A DNA stretch of 64,000 bases from Symbiodinium natans. Lineage: Eukaryota > Sar > Dinophyceae > Suessiales > Symbiodiniaceae. The stretch is taken from NCBI GenBank assembly GCA_905221605.1, contig CAJNDS010002702.1, forward strand, positions 75,001 through 139,000. The letters run 5' to 3'. Positions within the stretch are counted from its first letter, which is position 1. Every line of letters starts with the position of its first letter. Position numbers and translations under genes: made by a program. Below the pieces are notes generated by a model that saw only the letters and a list, made by a program, of their open reading frames with translations, did no database searches and was not told the origin of the DNA. This document shows, one piece after another, positions 31,376-40,424 of this stretch.

Positions 31376-31446
31376 GGTTTAGGGTTTAGGGTTTAGGCTT
31401 TAGGGTTTAGGGTTTAAGCTTTAGGGTTTAGGCTTTAGGGTTTGGG
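31376..31446. repeat. Interstitial telomere-type repeat, TTTAGGG strand with TTTAGGC variants
   Basis: Ten units alternating TTTAGGG, TTTAGGC and TTTAAGC. Confidence 0.88.
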
Positions 31447-31561
31447 GCTTTGTCACGGGCGGGGGAGCTGTCTCTCTTGCGCAGGGGGCGCAGCCGCGCG
31501 AGCGCGAGCCCAGTTGCATGCCGAGTGGGGGCCCCAATACGCGCCCTATCATACCTTCCGA

Positions 31562-31663
31562 TTGGGATGTTCCACCTTATACTAACAGTCCTTAATAGGG
31601 ATTACAGTACCCCCGATTATAATCCCTATCAAGGACTCTTAGTATAAGGGGGTATATCCCAAG
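31562..31663. mobile_element. Introner-like palindromic element, family A
   Basis: TTGGGATGTTCCACCTTATA at the left, AGTATAAGGGGGTATATCCC at the right, with AACAGTCCTTAATAGGGATT in between. Confidence 0.82.
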
Positions 31664-31716
31664 CTTCCGACATATCGGACACTGTCGTAGGGCTCCTTGG
31701 CAGTTTCTGGGTTCAG

Positions 31717-34700
31717 GCAAACCCTGTCGCCACGTGCGAGACCTCGCTGGGGACATTCAAGGCGCGACGTGCTGGCATGGGATGCTGCCATAGGATGCAG
31801 CTCAGCTGCTCAACACATCGGGGGTTCTGGAAGATAGGGGTACCCTTTTTGGGGGCCCCTGGAAGAGGATTCTATTCTACTTGGGGTGTAAAAGGGGTAC
31901 CCCTTACTTTGGGAGAATGCTCACGTTGGGGGTGTAGGAGATCCGACGTTTCTCGGGCCGCCTTTTTTTTTTTCTCCTTCAGTTTGTAGGTAGAGCTGTA
32001 CATGGACGAGATGCCCCTGACGGCTTCCAACTTCATCGACTTGGCCACTTGACAGCGCCATCGCATCATGTGGGCAGGCTTCTCAACTCTGATGACGGTT
32101 GGGGTGTACCCTAAGGGGTTTAGGGTTTGGGGTCTAGGGTTTAAGTACAAGGCTCGAAGCTATCATTTGGGGACCCCCCAAAGGGACCCTTTTTCTCCAG
32201 GCACTCCCACCGAGAAGGGAGAGATCATTCAGGCTGTGTTGAGGTACGATGGCTCAATCGGTTTGAAACCAATTCGGTACGGAACCTGCGCCAAGACTAA
32301 GTTATTGAACATCTGGGCGAGACGAAGTGTTTCTGCCCCCCTAAACCCTACACCCGAAGCCTAAACCCTAACGCCTAAGCCGCAGCCCTAAACCCTAAAC
32401 ACTAAACCCTGAACTTTTTGAACCCTGAACCCGAAACCCAAAAAGGCGAAGACTGGGTTCTACAACGGCATCCACTTCCACCGCGTGGTGTGGAGGCCCA
32501 GGCTGCACCCCGAATGTCTGAGAAGTTTTAAGCCGAGCTCGGCTTTTGAAAAGGACTTTCATTCTAAGGTCCGAAGTATGGGCCCTTAACGTATACAGTG
32601 TATAGAAGGGGTATATATAACAAGGGACCATACTTCTGATCCCCTAAAACGAGGAAACCCAAACAGGCAGGGTCCTGATATTCCCTTTCTGTCACTATCT
32701 TCTTGGGGCTTCCTGCTTGGGGGGGGGGTTCCCATTCGGATCCTTTTACTTTTTGCTTTGCAAGCGGTCTATGGCCCGGGTTTGGGCCTTGTTTACCCTA
32801 AACCCCAAAAACCCCAAACATTATGTAAACCCTAAACGGGGTGGCGCATCCGGCATTGCCGGGTGTCGGGCGCAAGACTCAACCAGGTAGGACGCGGTAA
32901 GTTGGCTTTGGGCATGCTCACAAGCAACGCCAGCCCTAAAAGGTTCAACCCAAAGAGGCTTAAGGAGTGAGGTTGACCACAGTAAACCCTAAACCCTAAA
33001 CCCTAAACCCTGGACCTTAAACCCTAAACCCTAAACCCTAAACCCTAAACCCTGGACCTTAGACCTTAAACCCTGAACCTTAAACCCTAAACCCTAAACC
33101 CTTGCAGTGCCAAGATCCCCAACTTCATGTGCCAGTTCGGCTGCCCGTGCGGCTCTCAGATCCAGGGGGGGGTCTTGTGGGAAATCCCACATGACCCGCA
33201 AGGCGGAGCTCTCAAACCCCAAGAGCGGCTGCAACCCTAGTAAAGGGCCCTAAAGGGCCCGAAAAAGGGCCCGAAAGGGCCCTAAAGGCCTAAAGGCCCT
33301 AAAGGCCCTAAAGGCCCTCAAGGCCTTAAAGCGCCTAAGCCCTCAACCCGAAGCCCTAAACCCTAAAGGCCCTAAATGGCCCGAAAGCCCCTAAGCCCTG
33401 AGCCCTTGAACCCTCAACCCTCAACCCTCAACCCTCAACCCCAAGCCTCAGGAACGCGAAGGACCCTCGCAGCCCACGGGCTGGCACTGGCGGGCCGCAG
33501 GACGGTAGCTTCGAGGCTGGAGATTTAGGGTTTGGGGTTTGGGGTTTAGGGTTTAGGGCTAGAGTTTAGGGTTTAGGGTAAGGCTTCTTGAGAAGCGGGG
33601 GGCGAGCTACCTGTGACATACTCATAGACATTGTATAAACATTTGCAAAGGTACATGTGGAAAATATGTGCATGCTCCCCTCCTCACTTCCGCGTCTCCC
33701 CCACGAAGACCCTGAAACGTCTGTCTTAAAACACATGCTTTAAACAACGAAAGGTTGCGCCATATTCATTGTGTTTGCAACGGCTGTTGGCGCAGGCCGC
33801 AGTGTTTTGTGCCATTTTGTGCCTTTACATACAGCATCTGGTTCTTTTAAGAGCGAAAAAGCGCTATAAGCACTGACATGCAGGGTTTGCATTTGCACCT
33901 TGCGAGTCTCATCGAGAAGTATCTGCATGTGGCTGGGCAACTGGGTCGTTTTGACAGTGTGCGCGGCCGAACTTGTTTCATTAGCTATCTTGGAGCTAGC
34001 CGCACAAACATACTCAACACTGCATTGATGCTTACGACAGCGGTGCGCAAGGACTACCCAGAAGTGAAAGCTGAAAGAATCATGGTGCAGTTTGCCCTCC
34101 GAAGAGCTAGACCCCAAGTTCGAATTTGTGCCGTAAAGCATCGGGTGCGACTATACTCACACCATGAGCTACGTGTGACCGTGGCGGCGTGACCATTTCT
34201 GTGTATTGTATACGCATATATATATATATAAATCTATCGACAGAGTATGTGCGCATGTATATATATATGTATCTGTTTGTATATATTGGATATGTACATG
34301 TATGTATATATATATTTATGTATATGTGTGTGTGTATCCCGATGCATGCACGCATGCGCGTAAAGGTGCTTCTTCAGGCGAGTAGCTATTCGGCGCTGAT
34401 TGCGCAAGTGCACAGCAGCGCCGGCAGGTTTTGGATGGCTCGGGCAGGCAAGCCAAACGCTCCAACGGAGGTGCTGGCTCAGTGAGTATGACTTGGGATG
34501 TTCCCCCTTACACTAACAGTCCTCAGTAGGTATAATAAAAGGGGATACTATAATCCCTATCAAGCACGGTTAGTATACGGGGGGACATCCCAAAGCATGA
34601 CGCAGGTTGTTTGGGGTCTGTTGGGGTTTAGGGTGCTGGGTTGAGTGACAAGAAGGCAACATCGAGGACGAGTTCACCGCCAAGCTCGGCAACGAGCCGG

Positions 34701-35009
34701 GCACCTTGTCCGGCACCCGGGCAATCCTCTCATGGTGGATTTCCTAAACCCCCAAATGCTAAACCCCACACCCCAAATCCTAAAACCCTAAACTCCAACC
34801 CCAAACCCTAAACTTTCGGGGATTTGCCCATGGCAGCTGATCCCGAGGTCCATGGCGAACACGGGGCGACCCAACTCAGGCGGTTCTCAGTTCTTCATCA
34901 ACGTGAACAACAACAGCGGCCCGACAGACTTTGGCAGACTTGGGCATTGGCACTTTAAATCAAACATATATAAGAATATATATATATATATATATATATA
35001 TATCTGTAT

Positions 35010-35040
<31 letters not shown>

Positions 35041-35551
35041 ATATTTCTATATAGGCGGGCGCGGGGTTCACAATGCCCCCTATTTCCTTGTGACTGTCTA
35101 CTGTTGCGATGCTGATTATTTAGTATGTTGAACCACTGGGCCTGGAGCCTCACACTTGCAAGCTTAGTTCACTCCAATCGAACTCCAACCCCTGAAATCC
35201 AAAAGCTGACCAACGACACGGCACTCAAGACTTACCACACACACTTATGCCGGACGCGGGCCTACATATTTCAATCTTACGGGAAACACCCGATTCCGAT
35301 AACAATTCGCCTTTAAACACCAGAAACCTCTGTTTTTTATTTGAAACCAAGGTACGTCTTAAATCCTCGGCTGTGCCCCTCAAGGATTAATCTTGGATCA
35401 TATTGTGTTATATTGCGGTGTGTGTGTATATATATATATATACAAATTATACAAATATATTTCTATATATTTATATATGTATATATATATATATGTACAC
35501 ATCTATCTGTACATATATATGTGTATATGTATACATATGTATATATGTATA

Positions 35552-35583
<32 letters not shown>

Positions 35584-35965
35584 CTGACTTGCAGACAGCT
35601 GGGCTGCAGAGTCCTGAAGTCCACAAGAAGCCCAGGCTTTTTGAACTGGTTCGACCGATCTACGCCATCGGCGCATCCAGTTTTTGGCCGTGTTGTCGAA
35701 GGGTGCGCCGTCTCATTTGAGAATCATTGGTCCTTGGGCGCACGCCTTCCCTGGGAAGGACCGATTTCCCTTCCGAGGCATCCCAAACGTTGTTGCAATC
35801 AAGTGGCAGGTATGATCTGATTGAGAAGATCTCGCAGGTGCAGACAAACGCCAATGTGGGAACCTTGGTTTCCAACATGCACTTGCGTTCGTGAGGCGTC
35901 CTGCTTGAAAGGACTGCCCCATCGACCCGGTTGAGATGATCAAGATTACTGTCGAGGGAGCCTAG
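31717..35965 (+). CDS. Cyclophilin-type peptidyl-prolyl cis-trans isomerase
   Basis: Ten exons resolve in phase: 31717-31761, 31990-32043, 32446-32489, 33108-33158, 33452-33519, 34656-34707, 34848-34915, 35636-35702, 35810-35855, 35912-35965 (TAG). Their sum is 549 bases, exactly 183 codons, which supports every junction. Conserved blocks in order: NPVATCETSLGTF, VELYMDEMPLTASNF, KTGFYNGIHFHRV (catalytic Arg in FHRV), IPNFMCQFGCP, AGTGGP, IEDEFTAKLGNEPGTLSMAN, GSQFFINV, HPVFGRVVEG, PVEMIKITVEGA. The introns use four GT, three GC and two GA donors. The start codon is upstream and not found, since the first exon enters at phase 0. The enzyme catalyses prolyl isomerisation in protein folding; no targeting signal can be judged. 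Introns hold introners, telomere repeats and microsatellites. Confidence 0.93.
31822..31920. mobile_element. Introner-like element, family C variant
   Basis: GGGGGTTCTGGAAGATAGGG at the left, TTTGGGAGAATGCTCACG at the right; internal GATTCTATTCTACTTGGGG is shared with the elements at 61467 and 61933. It lies in cyclophilin intron 1. Confidence 0.7.
32566..32640. mobile_element. Introner-like palindromic element, family E
   Basis: CCGAAGTATGGGCCCTTAA at the left and AAGGGACCATACTTCTG at the right, with GTATACAGTGTATAG in the middle. It lies inside cyclophilin intron 32490-33107. Confidence 0.72.
32980..33103. repeat. Interstitial telomere-type repeat, CCCTAAA strand
   Basis: About 15 units ending CCCTTGCAG, the acceptor of the cyclophilin IPNFMCQ exon. 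A telomere-type block thus makes the 3' end of a proven intron. Confidence 0.93.
33238..33448. repeat. Degenerate CCCTAAAGG/CCCTCAA repeat
   Basis: Repeated CCCTAAAGGG, GGCCCTAAA and CCCTCAA units filling cyclophilin intron 33159-33451 up to its CTCAG acceptor. Confidence 0.85.
34493..34593. mobile_element. Introner-like palindromic element, family A
   Basis: TTGGGATGTTCCCCCTTACA at the left, TATACGGGGGGACATCCCAA at the right. It lies within the long cyclophilin intron 33520-34655. Confidence 0.83.
34975..35055. repeat. AT microsatellite in a cyclophilin intron
   Basis: Two TATATA runs separated by CTGTATT, inside intron 34916-35635. Confidence 0.85.
35417..35583. repeat. AT and GAT microsatellites in a cyclophilin intron
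   Basis: TATATA/TATGTA tract followed by ten GAT units at 35552-35583. Asp-run frames here are artefacts. Confidence 0.88.
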
Positions 35966-36120
35966 AACAGCCTAGACAGGGGCTGAGACTTTGGAGCAGG
36001 TGGGTGCGCGTGCACCCCCGGACCTGCAGTAGGCCTAGAATACTTATGAATAGCGAAGAAGCAAACTCTTGAATGACTCGGACCACCTGAGCCAGAAAAA
36101 GAGACGGCCAGGAGCAGACC

Positions 36121-36423
36121 ATGCCAACCCACTCCGTGGTGTGCTATAGTATAGGCGCAGCTCCTGTCAAGACAGCATTGCAAGCAGGACCCCATGCAGG
36201 CCACGGGCTCAAGCTCGAAAGTACACATGCCAAGTTCCGCGTACATCCAGCTCCGGGATCCTTATCTGTAGCTGCCTTCGTTGCCTTAGCACGTTCAAGC
36301 ATCCGCAAGACAGCTCACAACATTCTGACTGCAGACAACTGCTTTTCTGCACGGTCACCTGTCATTTGTGAAGTACTCGTAACACCAGCACCAGCGGTGG
36401 TAGAATGCCCAAGCACAGTCTGA
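36121..36423 (+). CDS. Hypothetical open frame, 100 codons
   Basis: An ATG-to-TGA frame just after the cyclophilin stop (MPTHSVVCYSIGAAPVKTAL...). Composition is balanced and it avoids the repeats, but a minus-strand frame overlaps it (35962-36246) and no domain is visible. It may be a small gene, an exon, or chance. The following 36424-36800 stretch has no better candidate. Confidence 0.25.
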   Translation: MPTHSVVCYSIGAAPVKTALQAGPHAGHGLKLESTHAKFRVHPAPGSLSVAAFVALARSSIRKTAHNILTADNCFSARSPVICEVLVTPAPAVVECPSTV

Positions 36424-37167
36424 CCGGCATGTGCCACGGAATGAACTTGCAATCTGCCAGTCGCACTTCACAGTGATCAGTCCAGTTCAGTGTTTGGCAG
36501 CACGCCCAAGCTAGCAAATTCTTCCTGGGGTAGGAGCGAAGCAGGGTTCGTGTGGAGGAGTGGAGGGGAAGGAATCATTCAACTCGCGACCAACTTGATA
36601 GAGGCAGCTACCAGCACTTCGGGCGCAGTACTCCTGTGGTTGACAGTGGGCATGCTTTCTTGGCCCCCAGTATGGCAGTATGGCAGTATGGCAGCAGATA
36701 CGTGGGACATCGTGCGGGTGCCGCATGTGCAATCAAACAAAGCGAATGGCCAAAGTCCCCTCAGCCCAAAAGGTTAATTGCACCGAAGTAATAGTTTAGA
36801 GCCCTAAGCTCCTAACAGGAGCCCTAAACCCTCAAAGCCCCTGAGCATAGTGCTGAGCTGGCCAGGTTGTCGTGGTTCTCCGTCAAATGGCCGGAGTCTG
36901 CCAGTCCAGGCAGGCTTGAACCTGGAGCCCCAAACCCTATGCCTTAACCCTCAAGCAGCTGCATAGGAGTTCCGGAAAGATTTACGAACTTCAAACGAAA
37001 GCCACTCATTTTTAACAGCACCAGAGAGCCCCCCACATGCAGCATCCTAGCAAGCCCGAAGCCCGAAGCCTCGAAACGTCAGCCTTCATCGTTCACCTCT
37101 TCTACCACAAGTCTCTGCAAGACACCAAAGACCTGTGCCATACTCCCCAACTCCTGCTCTAGGGCAT

Positions 37168-37303
37168 CCGAAGTATGGGCCCTTAATTTTGGGTCCCCTT
37201 CCGAAATTAGCTATAAGGGAATCCTGCTAGTTGAGGGTTTATGTTTGGGTCCCTTATTTTCGTAGTTTCCTATATAAACGATACATAATAAGGGCCCATG
37301 CTT
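37168..37303. mobile_element. Introner-like palindromic element, family E
   Basis: CCGAAGTATGGGCCCTTAA at the left, AATAAGGGCCCATGCTTCC at the right; longer than the copies at 32566 and 55865 and internally rearranged. Confidence 0.72.
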
Positions 37304-37390
37304 CCAATCTTAGAGTCCTCCAGGCGTGCCGGGCTGAACCACCCGACCACGGCTTGCAGCCAACGGCACGCAGCCGCAGTCCAAGCCAGA

Positions 37391-37575
37391 GCCTTAGGGA
37401 TTTTGGGATTTGGGGTTTAGGGTTTAGGGTTAGGGGTTTAGGGTTTAGGGATTAGGGTTAGGGGTGTTTAGGGGTTTGTAGGGTTTGGGTTTAGGGTTTA
37501 GGGTTGGGGGGGGTCGCAGGGGTTTAGGGGTTGCAGGGGTTTAGGGGTTGTAGGGGTTATAGGGGTTTGGGGATT
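37391..37575. repeat. Interstitial telomere-type repeat, TTTAGGG strand, degenerate
   Basis: TTTAGGG, TTAGGGG and TTGCAGGGG units, becoming irregular to the right. Confidence 0.88.
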
Positions 37576-37651
37576 TAGGTGCGGGCACGGCAGGACTCCC
37601 ATCCCCGCCCCTGTGGCGCCTAGCTATGTTTTCTTCCATTGTGTCTGAGTC

Positions 37652-37797
37652 TGGGGTTTAGGGGTTTAGGGGTTTCGGGGTTTAGGGGTTTAGGGGTTTA
37701 GGGGTTTAGGGGTTTAGGGGTTTAGGGGTTTAGGGGTTTAGGGGTTTAGGGGTTTAGGGGTTTAGGGGTTTAGGGGTTCAGGGTTTAGGGTTAGGAG
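37652..37797. repeat. Homogeneous TTTAGGGG 8-base tandem repeat
   Basis: About 15 consecutive TTTAGGGG units, an 8-base telomere-like variant amplified as a block. Confidence 0.93.
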
Positions 37798-38850
37798 GCG
37801 AGGGACACTCCTGGCGCAGATTGGCGCAGACATGGGCTCTTGGGAGATAGGCGGTTCTACTTGTGGGGACTCTGCAAGCCTCATTAGCATGTCTTGGCTT
37901 CCTGTGGATGTTTGGTCCTGGCTGCCTGTCTGAAGTCCACTTCTGTCATGGGGCTTGTCTCCCCCTATGGACACAGGTGGGCTCCCGGATGGCCCAAATG
38001 CAGCCTACTTCTAGCTTTGGTTACGTCTCTCGTCTTTGTGCCTTGTTCTTTTTGAACTCTTCCTCTTTTCCCATACCGCCCACCTCCATTGTGGCTGGGG
38101 ATCTCGACTTGGCGCAGAAAGGGTGTATGGTGTAATCTCCTCCTTGCAAGAAGAATCTTGCACGGAATTATGGATGCAGGGGTTCAGGGGCTGAGGGCTT
38201 AAGGAGGGCCTATGTAGGGCGTTTGGGAGTTTTAAGAAATTTGGGGGTTTGGCTTTGAAGGGGTTAGGGACTAAGGGTTTTCTGAGTGGCTGTGTGGGAA
38301 TCTCGCATTAGCGGCAAGGGTCACTGAGTTTTTCGACATTTTTGTGGCATGTGTTTTAGAGGCCTAAAGCCCCCAGAAACCCCCAAAGTGGCCTGCACAA
38401 GTTGTGGTCCCTTAAGGATGCTGCAATGTGAGAACCGAATCCTGAGCCCTAAGCCCTGGCGAATCCTAAAGCCATCGCCAAGGCAGGAGTGGTCGGCCGA
38501 GCCTGGTGTCAACGCCGCCCCAGGTGGCCTGGCACAACGTTGCTTTTACTCGCGTTTGGGAAGGTTGACCTAGATTAGGTGGCGCTTCGGTCTTCCTTCT
38601 CGCGTCAGCCGTATAGTTTAGAGTGCCCAAGAAGAGGCTCGCAAGGCATTTACATCGGAATTAGCAGTGCCGGAAACCTAGAGGCATCGAATTCACCGGT
38701 GTTTTCACGAATGCAGTTGACACTTTTCGGATCCTACGACAACATCGGTACTGACGGTTCTTTCATCGTCGAAGAGCAGCCGTGTTTACGGGCGTGTCTT
38801 GGTGCGCGCCAACATCCAAAATAACAATACTAATAATTATATACAGAAAT

Positions 38851-38968
38851 AGAAGAAGAAGAAGAAGAAGAAGAAGAAGAAGAAGAAGAAGAAGAAGAAG
38901 AAGAAGAAGAAGAAGAAGAAGAAGAAGAAGAAGAAGAAGAAGAAGAAGAAGAAGAAGAAGAAGAAGAA
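38851..38968. repeat. AGA trinucleotide microsatellite, about 118 bases
   Basis: Pure (AGA)n, about 39 units. Arg- or Ser-only frames reading through it are artefacts. Confidence 0.95.
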
Positions 38969-39680
38969 TGGTGGAACGTTGATTTCGCCCCGTCTTGCCA
39001 GCACAGCCCTGCGAGGGATTCGAAATTCGTGTGGGCAGGCGCATCCCTGACCGGAACATGCTTTGAAGCCAAGAAACTCCGGAACCAGTGCAAGCCCAAC
39101 CCCCTGAGCGTCAGCCCAGAATCTCTATGTTCCGCCAACACGCCGCAAGACCACTCCCAGGCCCCTCCCAAACCAAGGATAAAAGCAAGCTAGCTCGAAC
39201 CCGAAGCAACTCCGCGGCTAAATGCGTCTTGAATTGTAAATCACCCTTAGAGCTCGCCTCAATGACTGGACGCCATCTTTTCCGTTCTCTCCCATGTTTG
39301 GTGTTCGTGTGGGCAGCCAGTCGGTTGTGACGTTTGAGGTTCAGGCAGGAAAAGATGCCCTGAGAACCCTTCAAGCGGAAAAGCCCCGCAACACTGTATG
39401 CTCCTGATCCCTACTCGTAGGTTCTAGCACTGTCGTTGAGGTCGCTACTTGCCCAGAAACGGATGCCGATCATGGACCTCTGGCATTCCTGCCATGAGTT
39501 GAAGCCTCGAAGCGTGCTTCGTCCAAAGCCCGGACTGTCAGGCGGATGGCCTGCTGCCTTTGGCAGTTTGCAGAGCGGTGACGCACGTCATCTGGTCTGC
39601 TGCCAGAGCGCAGGTGGAGCTACCAGTTTGATCTAAACTCCAATGTGCGGGTTGATTAAAACTTTGGACCATGTTTTGGT

Positions 39681-39740
39681 AGGGTTTAGGGTTTGGGGTT
39701 TAGGGTTTAGGGTTTAGGGTTTAGGGTTTAGGGTTTAGGT
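39681..39740. repeat. Interstitial telomere-type repeat, TTTAGGG strand
   Basis: Eight units in the intron between two exon-like stretches. Confidence 0.92.
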
Positions 39741-40104
39741 TAACTGAACGGCATCAGCCTCCAGCGTGACTATAACCGCCTAGCCCCCTCGTTCATCGCT
39801 GTCCGTAGGCGGAAGCTGACCATGCTGAGAAGAAGGGTCGAGCCCTTGGCTACGCGCAAGAAGCCCTGTCTGTCCAAGTTGTGGAGCCTCTCAGGACCTC
39901 CATTTTGGTGTGTGTTTCTCATGTTTTAGGGTGCCCAAAAGGGCCACAAGTTGGATCAACCTCCATCCACTGTGGGATGCGCACGGCTCAGAGTAGAGAG
40001 ACCATGCTTCTTCAAGGAAGGGTCTGTAGGCTTTGATGCCTGCCCACTTCGCTGCACCCTTCACGCGGAACAATTCCACCATAGTCAAAGAGGGCAGGAC
40101 GTGT

Positions 40105-40158
40105 TAACCCCTAAGCCCTAAACCCTAACCCCTAAACCCTAAACCCTAAACCCTAAAT
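40105..40158. repeat. Interstitial telomere-type repeat, CCCTAAA strand
   Basis: Seven units. Confidence 0.9.
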
Positions 40159-40293
40159 ATGCAAGCTCGGGATTCTCTGCATTGCGGCCATGGACGCCCA
40201 TCGCCTCGAGAATCGGGTAACCGGTGTCCGCAAGGCAGCCGGCACTCCCAAACACGCGACGTTGCGCCTCCTGATCACCTGATCAGCCCTTAT

Positions 40294-40421
40294 GAACCCT
40301 AAACCCTAAACCCTAAACCCTAAACCCTAAACCGTAAACCGTAAACCCTAAACCCTAAACCCTAAACCCTAAACCCTAAACCCTAAACCCTAAACCCTAA
40401 ACCCTAAACCCTAAACCCTCC
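40294..40421. repeat. Interstitial telomere-type repeat, CCCTAAA strand
   Basis: About 18 units ending just before a coding exon (about 40425-40532). Confidence 0.94.
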
Positions 40422-40424
40422 GGA

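Larger units (their letters stand above)
36830..38580 (+). other. Exon-like stretches and degenerate repeats
   Basis: Short plus-strand coding stretches at about 36840-36910 (EHSAELARLSWFSVKWPESA), 36965-37030, 37315-37395 and 37800-37940 (LLAQIGADMGSWEIGG). No domain was recognised and no start or stop assigned. A minus-strand frame at 37762-37974 is an alternative reading of the last. Family E introner and TTTAGGGG blocks lie between. Confidence 0.25.
39300..40170 (+). other. Coding exons upstream of the beta-lactamase-family gene
   Basis: Two good plus-strand exons: about 39325-39402 (TFEVQAGKDALRTLQAEKPR) and 39811 to about 39900 (AEADHAEKKGRALGYAQEAL, after a CCGTAG acceptor). Telomere repeats at 39681-39740 separate them. 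They may be 5' exons of the beta-lactamase-family gene or the end of another gene. Confidence 0.4.

Noticed and set aside
33878-34192. 104-codon plus-strand open frame inside the cyclophilin gene
   Set aside because: It lies wholly in the resolved intron 33520-34655 and adding it would break the cyclophilin junction; a nested gene cannot be excluded but nothing supports it.
38763-39171. Poly-Arg, poly-Leu and poly-Ser frames
   Set aside because: Translation of the AGA microsatellite.
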